Made by a program: the position numbers and the translations under genes | DNA from: Chlamydiota bacterium | GTDB taxonomy: Bacteria; Chlamydiota; Chlamydiia; Chlamydiales; Criblamydiaceae | Reading direction: 5' to 3' | Assembly: GCA_021772365.1 (NCBI GenBank) | Contig: JAJFMC010000233.1 | Span: 1-6,046 of the forward strand | DNA: 6,046 bases | The notes under the pieces: model-generated | What the model was told of the DNA's origin: nothing | Databases searched by the model: none | The model's input: the letters and a program-made list of their open reading frames with translations, nothing else | Shown here: positions 1-5,803 of the stretch, piece by piece | Position numbering within the stretch: position 1 is the first letter of the stretch | Layout: every line of letters starts with the position of its first letter

Positions 1-293
1 TGACTCTAAAATATACATACGACAAAATAGGACGACGTACATCTTATACTTTACCAGATGACTCCTCTGTTCACTACCAATACGACGCCGTCAACCTTCT
101 TCAAATAACAAGAAAAGACACAAAACATCGTGACAGATACAATCACATCTATAGTCATTACGATATATCTGGAAAACTACTCGCCGAAAAATTAGCAAAT
201 GGCTGTGGAGATACTACTTATCAATATAACAAACAAGGGCACCGAACACATACTTATTCACCTTGGTGGACGGAATCCGTACTGTGGGAATAA
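1..293 (+). CDS. RHS/YD-repeat protein, upstream portion (5' end outside window, ends at in-frame TAA)
   Basis: The frame is open from the left edge (first full codon at base 3) to TAA at 291-293. The peptide carries YD-type repeats: YTYDKIGRRTSYTLPD, YQYDAVNLLQITRK, HYDISGKLLAEKL and YQYNKQGHRTHTYSPWW. These are beta-hairpin repeats of the kind that build the RHS/YD shell, a hollow cocoon around a C-terminal toxin or effector domain in known family members. The reading frame after the stop is the same frame and resumes RHS-type repeats, so this segment and the CDS at 312-2057 look like one ancestral gene split by a single nonsense codon. Whether the locus is a pseudogene, two expressed pieces or a sequence error cannot be decided here. 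The true start and any N-terminal secretion or anchoring domain lie outside the window. Confidence 0.72.
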   Translation, partial: TLKYTYDKIGRRTSYTLPDDSSVHYQYDAVNLLQITRKDTKHRDRYNHIYSHYDISGKLLAEKLANGCGDTTYQYNKQGHRTHTYSPWWTESVLWE

Positions 294-311
294 AATGCTC
301 AAACACAAGCC

Positions 312-2057
312 ATGCATTTGTACGGAGTGACAACAAACGACCCTCTTGGCGAAGTAGACAGCCGATTTCAGCACGACGTCAACTCCAGGCTGATTGAAGA
401 AACTGGGCACGTTACAAACAGTTACACCTACGACCCCTTCGGAAATCGAACCTCCTGCAATGGTGATGTCATATCAAATAACTCTGTAAATGGATTAATA
501 TATGATGGAGATTATCACTACGTATATGATGCAAATGGCAATCTAAAAGAAAAAATTAGCGAAGGAGAGTCCTTCTCTTTTCAGTACGATGCCCTTAATA
601 GAATGACATCTGTCATCGTCGATGACTACCTTAAAATTCTTTACAAATATGACTCTCAAGGGAGACGTACCGAAAAAATTGTACAGGAGTTCTACCCCGA
701 AGTAAATTGGGAAACAAAAGAAATCACCAAGTATATTTTCGTCGATAATAATGAAATCGGACAGACAAACAGTCAAGGTATCATCACTCAACATAGAATA
801 CTAAGTGGATCAAAAGGATCTGACATCGGAGCAAACGTCGCGATAGAACTTCAAGACACTGTCTATGCCTCCATAAATGACTACAGGGGGAATACTGTTT
901 GCCTAGTTAATACCGAAACTGCCGAAGTATCAGAATTCTACCGATACACAGCTTTTGGTGTAGAAACGGTTATTGGGGATAATCTAGAAATCAAATCATG
1001 CGAAGAGACCCTATGCCCCTGGCGATACTGTAGCAAACGCTACGAAACAGAAACAGAACTCGTCTTCTTCGGAAAACGCTATTACTCCCCAAAAGTAGGT
1101 AGATGGATAACCACAGACCCCCTCGGCTATTTAGATGGTATCAACCGCTATTGCTATGTTCATAACAACCCCCTAGAAAATGTCGATCATTATGGCCTTA
1201 TTACTTGTTCCGAAATATGGAATAGCATCGTTAATTTCTTCGACAATGCCCTTAATGTTCTCATGGATTTCGGTAGCAAAGCTCTGAGTTTTATCAGAAC
1301 AAAAACTCAATATCTTCAACAAATACAACCCGACCTCACTTCTACTCTTGAAGAATACTTTGGAAAAGGATTCCTAACATTAGCAGGATACTATATTCAT
1401 CCCCTGGAAAGCGGTATCTATGGACAGGGAGAAGTTTCTGACAAAGTCCGCATTACTTTGCTAAACGGTATATCAAACATACGCTCTTACTACCGCGACT
1501 CATTAGAACTCATGAACAGTACGCACGGTGGTGTCAATATTCATTACATCTTTAGACCTACATCCGGATGGTGTGGAGATATGATCATGGCTCTTCTTAT
1601 CAAGTGTGGTTATGTTTCTCCTTACGCAAAAGAACTAGCCTCTACATGGAAGCAAATGATCCAAGAAATGGGAGGTACTGGTGGAGGAGGAACAATTCTC
1701 CACTATTGCCACAGTCTCGGCGGAACAGATAGTGTCGTTGCAGGTAGTTTGCTAACACCCGAAGAACGTAAAATGATTAAAATCATTACCTTTGGCTCAG
1801 CGACCATGATATCCAACAACGCGGGCTTCGCTGATGCCATTAATTTTGTCAGTATTAGAGACGGTGTATGCCTGCTAGATCCAATCGGTTACATCAAAGG
1901 GTTAATGGGAGTCGACGTAAACATAGCCTTTATCGGCTCATTTCTAGGAATCCCTCTTGTAGACCATTCATTGGCAATGGACACCTATACAGAAACAATT
2001 ACTAAACTTGGTCATGTTTTTCTACAGATGTACGCGTACGGCGGGGGACTTATTTAA
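312..2057 (+). CDS. RHS-repeat core with C-terminal lipase-like (alpha/beta hydrolase) tip domain
   Basis: The 581-residue product has YD repeats at about 20-45 (SYTYDPFGNRTS), 69-120 (YVYDANGNL, QYDALNRM, YKYDSQGRRT) and 190-215. The RHS core-associated region follows at about 236-297 (PWRYCSKRYETETELVFFG, GRWITTDPLGYLDG, CYVHNNPLENVDHYGL). That signature marks the boundary between the conserved shell and an exchangeable tip. The tip (about 298-581) contains HYCHSLGG with candidate nucleophile Ser468, then KIITFGSATM, RDGVCLLD (Asp517) and VDHSL (His552). This is the order and spacing of a class-3-lipase-like hydrolase. The first Gly of GxSxG is replaced (C-H-S-L-G), and substrate is unknown. 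The ATG at 312 has no visible Shine-Dalgarno and lies 18 bases after an in-frame TAA, so it may only be the first ATG after a nonsense mutation. The 3' end overlaps the convergent transporter gene by 4 bases, and no immunity gene follows. Confidence 0.8.
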   Translation: MHLYGVTTNDPLGEVDSRFQHDVNSRLIEETGHVTNSYTYDPFGNRTSCNGDVISNNSVNGLIYDGDYHYVYDANGNLKEKISEGESFSFQYDALNRMTSVIVDDYLKILYKYDSQGRRTEKIVQEFYPEVNWETKEITKYIFVDNNEIGQTNSQGIITQHRILSGSKGSDIGANVAIELQDTVYASINDYRGNTVCLVNTETAEVSEFYRYTAFGVETVIGDNLEIKSCEETLCPWRYCSKRYETETELVFFGKRYYSPKVGRWITTDPLGYLDGINRYCYVHNNPLENVDHYGLITCSEIWNSIVNFFDNALNVLMDFGSKALSFIRTKTQYLQQIQPDLTSTLEEYFGKGFLTLAGYYIHPLESGIYGQGEVSDKVRITLLNGISNIRSYYRDSLELMNSTHGGVNIHYIFRPTSGWCGDMIMALLIKCGYVSPYAKELASTWKQMIQEMGGTGGGGTILHYCHSLGGTDSVVAGSLLTPEERKMIKIITFGSATMISNNAGFADAINFVSIRDGVCLLDPIGYIKGLMGVDVNIAFIGSFLGIPLVDHSLAMDTYTETITKLGHVFLQMYAYGGGLI

Positions 2058-4222
2058 GCACTCAGCTGTCTAACAGACTCGCTGACATTGATGAATCGAT
2101 CCATTGTAATGTTGACTATGTCGAGATATAGATCGGCTAACCCTATAGGGTGTTCTTTTTTGAGTTTCCCCAAACTCTCTCGAGTCAACTTTAGGAGTAC
2201 GCAATTTTCGACGGCTCTAACTGAAGCTGTTCTTGGAGTACCCATCAACAATCCAACCTCTCCAATAATCGTTCCGGAATTTAATAACTTAACTCTTCTT
2301 TCTACACCATTTACATCCTTGATAAACACCTCTACTCTTCCTTTCACTAGTATGAATAAAGATTCAGATTTGGCGCCTTCGGTCATGATTATTATATCTT
2401 TCGGAGCTGGAATTTTCTCAAAATATGCGAAAAAGTCTTCATGTTTGGAAAGGTTGGGTAATAAATTTCGTACATTATCTTCTGAAGTAATAGGTGCCTC
2501 ATCCATATAATTTTCTAAAATTTCACTTTCACATAGCTCCAGAGCATGGTCAATGTCGCTAACTTCTTCGTAAAACAATGGCAAATCATTTTCTTTCGCG
2601 ATTTTAAATTCATGTTTTAGTTGTTCAGGAACTTCACTAAAAATGAGTTTTACAGAATAGTTCATACAGTGCCGCGAAATTTTTATGAAACTAAAAATTG
2701 TTGAAGCATCGGCAGCAAACACTTTTTTAAAATCTAATATTAAGTATTTGATAGATAAATCTTCAGTTTCAATATCTTTTATTACCTTGTTTACCAAACC
2801 TACAGCATTTCCAAAAAAAATGTATGATTGCAAATAAATGAGACGTATGTCTTTCCTGTGTTTCTGCAGCACCTGTTTTTTTGCATAGTCACGCTCAACA
2901 TTACTAGCACAAGCCTCTCCTGACAATTCACTCTTAATTATTTTGATCCGACTACACCTGAAAGCAAACATGACCAATGATGCCGCTAAACCTACCAGAA
3001 CACCAATAAATAATCCGTTAACAACAATTGAACAGGCTATGATGGGAATAGCAAAATACTCATATTTACTGATTTTTAAGTACGTCAAAAACAACCAATC
3101 ATATAAGAAGTATATACCAAGAAAAATCAACAAAATCACAAACAACGATTTGGGCATGATGCCTAATAGAGGTAACCCCACTAAAGCCGAAAGAGCGACA
3201 GTAACGGTACGTGATATACCGGAAAGATACGTCTTCGCACCCATTTTCTGATTGATCACAGATGTTGCCAGATGCTGATAACCTCCTATTCCACCAACAC
3301 AACCAGCTAAGATATTCGCCACACCAGTCACTTTCAACTCATTATTTATATCGATGTCAGTGTTGGTCACAACTTCTAAACTATTTGTGTTGAACAATAA
3401 AGCAATAACACCAAGGCCAGCTGCAATAAAATAATCAGGTAACCGATTAAGGATCAAATTCCATTGTATGTTTTCAACATTTCCCAAAACAGCTAAATCA
3501 CCAAATGAAAAATCCGGAAACGGCCCCAACAACATCCCCCTCATACTCGCTTCTTCCAAAGAAACATCCAAAAACCAAGTGACTCCATAAAAAGTACACA
3601 TAGCAATCAACAGCATGATTGGCAGCAAGAAAATATTTTTATTTCTCTCTAAAACAACAAGCATTATGACCGCATAAATAACTTCTGGTATCCAAAATAT
3701 CATCAAATCAGGTTTGAAAATATTTCCAATGTTTCCTTCAAGAAGATTAACCCCCGTACTAATCTCCAGACCACCAATGATAATCAAAGCACCAGTTCCT
3801 GCTAAAAATCCGGCAATCACGGGATAGGGGGTATATTCAATCACCTTTCCTAATCTGAATTTACCTAATAAGTAAAATAATACTCCCATGAAAATCGTCA
3901 TTGTCACTACTAGAGCTAATACAGTAATCAAAAGGGTTTCATTTCCCAAATGCGCTCCATTTCGAATCATCGAATCAGCAGCATAAGCAGCAATCACAGC
4001 AAAAGTGTCTTGGCAACCTAAGACATTAAAAGAAACACGGCTGAAAAATGTGACGACCAAACTCATGATGACGCCGCCAGAGAGCGCTAAAAAAATGGCC
4101 AGAGATAAATATCCTTCAAGAACATTCGTAAAAATCAGATTAACACAAGTTATCGTTATGATAACCAACAGTAAACCGCTAATAATTCCTGAGTTGATAT
4201 CAAATAATTTGCTCTTGATCAT
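2054..4222 (-). CDS. SulP (SLC26-type) anion transporter with STAS and C-terminal cyclic-nucleotide-binding domain
   Basis: The 722-residue product is an inner-membrane transporter. Residues about 10-422 are a run of hydrophobic segments with SulP-like landmarks: LGCQDTFAVIAA (68-79), PYPVIAGFLAGTGA (132-145), and a conserved cytoplasmic-side block with NTNSLEVVTNTDIDINNEL (278-296) and GGIGGYQHLATSVINQKMGA (310-329). Residues about 455-560 form a STAS domain, with LILDFKKVFAADAST around Asp505-Thr508 in the place of the usual D-S-[ST]-G phosphorylation loop. Residues about 590-700 are a CAP_ED/cNMP-binding fold, with phosphate-binding cassette GEVGLLMGTPRTASV (654-668) keeping Glu655 and Arg664. 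The substrate is unknown: SulP members move sulfate, bicarbonate, dicarboxylates or other anions. The three-part architecture occurs in a distinct SulP subgroup. The start is the ATG at 4222, the only start close to the first membrane segment. The gene is convergent with the RHS gene and divergent from the ligase gene. Confidence 0.9.
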   Translation of the reverse strand: MIKSKLFDINSGIISGLLLVIITITCVNLIFTNVLEGYLSLAIFLALSGGVIMSLVVTFFSRVSFNVLGCQDTFAVIAAYAADSMIRNGAHLGNETLLITVLALVVTMTIFMGVLFYLLGKFRLGKVIEYTPYPVIAGFLAGTGALIIIGGLEISTGVNLLEGNIGNIFKPDLMIFWIPEVIYAVIMLVVLERNKNIFLLPIMLLIAMCTFYGVTWFLDVSLEEASMRGMLLGPFPDFSFGDLAVLGNVENIQWNLILNRLPDYFIAAGLGVIALLFNTNSLEVVTNTDIDINNELKVTGVANILAGCVGGIGGYQHLATSVINQKMGAKTYLSGISRTVTVALSALVGLPLLGIMPKSLFVILLIFLGIYFLYDWLFLTYLKISKYEYFAIPIIACSIVVNGLFIGVLVGLAASLVMFAFRCSRIKIIKSELSGEACASNVERDYAKKQVLQKHRKDIRLIYLQSYIFFGNAVGLVNKVIKDIETEDLSIKYLILDFKKVFAADASTIFSFIKISRHCMNYSVKLIFSEVPEQLKHEFKIAKENDLPLFYEEVSDIDHALELCESEILENYMDEAPITSEDNVRNLLPNLSKHEDFFAYFEKIPAPKDIIIMTEGAKSESLFILVKGRVEVFIKDVNGVERRVKLLNSGTIIGEVGLLMGTPRTASVRAVENCVLLKLTRESLGKLKKEHPIGLADLYLDIVNITMDRFINVSESVRQLSA

Positions 4223-4223
4223 A

Positions 4224-4229
4224 CCCTCT
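4224..4229 (-). promoter_or_regulatory. Unusually close Shine-Dalgarno of the SulP gene
   Basis: Read on the minus strand, AGAGGG is followed by a single T and then the ATG at 4222. That is 1-2 bases between the purine box and the start codon, much less than the usual 5-9. No alternative ATG, GTG or TTG lies in the first 15 codons, so the start is kept. The short spacing would predict weak initiation unless another site is used. Confidence 0.4.
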
Positions 4230-4351
4230 AATTATCCAATTTTTAAATGAGTTTCGCTATATTCTAAAAAAAACCATATTACCAGTTCTTTAATTATCGT
4301 CTAGTACAGGGATTACCTATTAAACACAAACAGACGATCTCGTTTAATTTT

Positions 4352-4383
4352 AAAGAGATAGATTCATTTAAAAAAGAGATAGA
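4352..4383 (+). repeat. Direct repeat AAAGAGATAGA x2, 21-bp period, with dyad over the -35
   Basis: AAAGAGATAGA occurs at 4352-4362 and again at 4373-4383, exactly 21 bp apart, which is about two helical turns. With the following yTC the match is 13 of 14. The second copy also begins an inverted repeat, AAAGAG (4373-4378) with CTCTTT (4384-4389), over a 5-base spacer. The unit sits on and just upstream of the proposed -35 of the ligase promoter. That is a plausible position for a regulator binding site, though no regulator is identified and chance is not excluded in AT-rich DNA. Confidence 0.45.
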
Positions 4384-4407
4384 CTCTTTGCTCCGCTTAT
4401 ATATAAT
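4380..4407 (+). promoter_or_regulatory. Sigma70-like promoter of the YbdK-family ligase gene
   Basis: A perfect TATAAT at 4402-4407 is preceded at 16 bp by TAGACT (4380-4385), which matches TTGACA at 4 of 6 positions. The -10 lies in a TATATATAAT run. The predicted transcript start is about 4413-4415, giving an untranslated leader of about 80 bases. The orientation fits the gene starting at 4495. Confidence 0.55.
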
Positions 4408-4412
4408 GAAAG

Positions 4413-4462
4413 TACACAAAAGTTAACTCAAAAATTAGATTTTTTGAGTTAACTTTTGTGTA
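4413..4462 (+). repeat. Perfect 22-bp inverted repeat (hairpin) at the 5' end of the ligase transcript
   Basis: Bases 4413-4434 are the exact reverse complement of 4441-4462, with a 6-base loop TTAGAT (4435-4440). The stem is AT-rich and each arm contains the self-palindrome AGTTAACT. The left base of the stem coincides with the predicted transcription start, so the mRNA would begin with this stem-loop. The Shine-Dalgarno (GAGG, 4487-4490) lies 25 bases past the stem and is not sequestered. Possible roles are 5' mRNA protection, a protein-binding operator in DNA, or a remnant of a small mobile element. The structure is certain; its function is inference. Confidence 0.85.
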
Positions 4463-4494
4463 AGACCAATGAAATAATAATTTTATGAGGAAGC

Positions 4495-5637
4495 ATGTCT
4501 GTACCATTTAAAGACTCTTCTAACTTTACAGTAGGAGTAGAACTAGAAATTCTCCTTACGGATCCCAAAACACAAAAACCTTTATCATCATCCCCAGAAC
4601 TCATAGAATTTCTACACGAAAAAGGTTATATGAGGTTCAAAAACGAATTTAATTGCTCAACACTCGAAATCGAATCTCCCATCAGTCCTAATATCCCTAC
4701 TTGTCGCTCTTTGCTCGATTCAGACCTAACCATATTAAAAGAGATCTCACAACAACAGAATTTCCATATCATTTCCGTTGGGACACACCCTTTTACTCCC
4801 TGGATGGAAATGATACACTATCCAGGAGAAAGGTATGAAAAGATCGTTGAAAGAATGCAGATCATCGCCAAAAGAATTCACGTCTACGGATTACATGTAC
4901 ACGTAGGTGTTCCTACCGGTGAAGATGCACTAACAACAGTCAACAGTACCCTACAGTATATGCCTCATCTTCTTGCATTATCTGCGAATTCACCGTATTG
5001 GAACGGATTAGATACAGGCCTCGAATCATTTAGATATGGAGTGATGAACTCACTACCTTATGCAGATATCACTCCCTATTTTTCAAACTGGAAAGAATTT
5101 TCCTCCTTTTTCAACACCCTGCACAGTAGAAAAATTATTAAAAAAATGAAGGATATCTATTGGCACATCCGCCCCAGCCCTGATTTTGGAACTATAGAAT
5201 TCCGAATATGTGATATTCCTTCAACCCTCGACGAGGCGATGGGTTTAGCTGCAATGATACAATGCCTGGTGGTATGGGCACTTGAAGATGTAAAAAAACA
5301 CCCTGAAAAAAGACTAAAAAACGAAACTGTATATGCACTACTGCCCGAAAATATAATGATGGCACAAAGGTATGGGTTGGAGGGAAAAATATTTGTTGGC
5401 GAAGATTTAGAGAGAATAAGTATTAAAGAAGATTTAGAAAGACTCCTTTCCACCCTAGCTCCTATAGCCATAGAATATGGATGCATTAACGAACTAAAAA
5501 TCATCAACCAGATTATCAAGATGGGAAATGGAGCCCACCGACAACGTCGCTGCTTTAAAGAAACACAAAGCCACGCAGAAGTTGTACGCATGCTAGAACG
5601 TGAGTTCATGACCAGCGAAATAACAACCTTTCAATAA
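4495..5637 (+). CDS. ybdK: YbdK-type carboxylate-amine ligase (GCS2, glutamate-cysteine ligase-like)
   Basis: The 380-residue product is a cytoplasmic ATP-dependent ligase of the GCS2 (glutamate-cysteine ligase family 2) fold, close to the 372 residues of E. coli YbdK. Motifs in order are FTVGVELEI (11-19), CSTLEIESP (54-62), GTHPF (96-100), GLHVHVG (132-138), ALSANSPYWNGLDTG (161-175), IRPSPDFGTIEFRICD (225-240) and GAHRQRR (346-352). These carry the acidic metal/ATP residues (Glu16, Glu18, Glu58) and the His-x-His pair expected of the family. E. coli YbdK has only weak gamma-glutamylcysteine ligase activity, so the native amine and carboxylate here are unknown. The start is the ATG at 4495, with GAGG at 4487-4490. 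The gene appears complete, with its own promoter and 5' hairpin. No glutathione synthetase is nearby, so a role in glutathione synthesis is not supported by context. Confidence 0.9.
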   Translation: MSVPFKDSSNFTVGVELEILLTDPKTQKPLSSSPELIEFLHEKGYMRFKNEFNCSTLEIESPISPNIPTCRSLLDSDLTILKEISQQQNFHIISVGTHPFTPWMEMIHYPGERYEKIVERMQIIAKRIHVYGLHVHVGVPTGEDALTTVNSTLQYMPHLLALSANSPYWNGLDTGLESFRYGVMNSLPYADITPYFSNWKEFSSFFNTLHSRKIIKKMKDIYWHIRPSPDFGTIEFRICDIPSTLDEAMGLAAMIQCLVVWALEDVKKHPEKRLKNETVYALLPENIMMAQRYGLEGKIFVGEDLERISIKEDLERLLSTLAPIAIEYGCINELKIINQIIKMGNGAHRQRRCFKETQSHAEVVRMLEREFMTSEITTFQ

Positions 5638-5661
5638 ACACCAAATCTATACATAACAAAG

Positions 5662-5686
5662 CCAAAAAAATTATCCAAAAAAATTA
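5662..5686 (+). repeat. Tandem direct repeat CCAAAAAAATTA x2
   Basis: CCAAAAAAATTA occurs at 5662-5673 and 5675-5686 with a 13-bp period. It lies between the ligase stop and the tRNA promoter. The A7 runs could add curvature or act as an UP-like element just upstream of the -35 at 5689, but they may simply reflect the low-complexity spacer. No intrinsic terminator for the ligase gene is visible in this spacer. Confidence 0.4.
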
Positions 5687-5688
5687 GC

Positions 5689-5717
5689 TTGAAAAGTAAT
5701 CCTAAATAGGTGAAAAT
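5689..5717 (+). promoter_or_regulatory. Probable promoter of tRNA-Arg and the following hydrolase gene
   Basis: TTGAAA (5689-5694, 5 of 6 to TTGACA) is followed at 17 bp by GAAAAT (5712-5717, 4 of 6 to TATAAT). Initiation about 6 bases downstream would begin a few bases before the tRNA 5' end at 5730, the spacing expected for a short tRNA leader. The -10 is imperfect. An A-rich tandem repeat lies just upstream. Confidence 0.45.
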
Positions 5718-5729
5718 CTCACTTCCTTA

Positions 5730-5803
5730 GCACCGGTAGCTCAATTGGATAGAGTACCCGGCTACGAACCGGGCGGTTAGAGGTTCGAATCCTCTCCGGT
5801 GCA
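5730..5803 (+). tRNA. tRNA-Arg (anticodon ACG)
   Basis: A complete 74-base cloverleaf. The 7-bp acceptor stem is GCACCGG (5730-5736) with CCGGTGC (5796-5802). The D stem GCTC (5739-5742) pairs with GAGT (5752-5755) using one G-U pair. The anticodon stem CCCGG (5757-5761) pairs with CCGGG (5769-5773) around loop CTACGAA (5762-5768), giving anticodon ACG at 5764-5766. The variable loop is 5 bases. The T stem AGAGG (5779-5783) pairs with CCTCT (5791-5795) around TTCGAAT. The discriminator is A5803 and no CCA is encoded, so CCA must be added after transcription. With A34 deaminated to inosine it would read CGU, CGC and CGA. The next base begins a protein start codon. Confidence 0.97.

Larger units (their letters stand above)
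4223..4494. other. Divergent intergenic control region between transporter and ligase genes
   Basis: This 272-base AT-rich region separates two outward-facing start codons. The right half holds a promoter, a direct repeat, an operator-like dyad and a large inverted repeat, listed separately, all oriented toward the ligase. The left half (about 4223-4350) has only the transporter Shine-Dalgarno. A TAGAAT hexamer on the minus strand (4261-4266) could be a -10 box but lacks a convincing -35. No small ORF or RNA gene was recognised here. Confidence 0.7.

Noticed and set aside
240..311. Frameshift pair as the explanation for the RHS interruption
   Set aside because: Translations in the other two frames give no YD-like residues, and the flanking repeats are in the same frame, so a single stop codon is the simpler reading.
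2088..2510. Plus-strand 140-codon open frame
   Set aside because: It lies antisense to the STAS/cNMP half of the SulP gene, shows no recognisable domain and has no ribosome site; it is a shadow of the real gene.
4261..4290. Minus-strand promoter for the SulP gene with TAGAAT as -10
   Set aside because: At 17-18 bp spacing the -35 candidates (AGAACT, AAGAAC) match TTGACA poorly, so it is mentioned only within the intergenic entry.
4413..4462. The 22-bp inverted repeat as an intrinsic terminator
   Set aside because: The stem is AT-rich with no GC core, no T tract follows the right arm, and it sits between a good TATAAT box and the start codon of the downstream gene.
5157..5609. Minus-strand 150-codon open frame
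   Set aside because: It is antisense to the C-terminal half of the YbdK-family gene, whose motifs are clear, and its own product has no family features.
5638..5729. Intrinsic terminator after the ligase gene
   Set aside because: Only a weak GGTGA/TCACT pairing is present near 5709-5723, it overlaps the proposed tRNA promoter, and no T run follows it.
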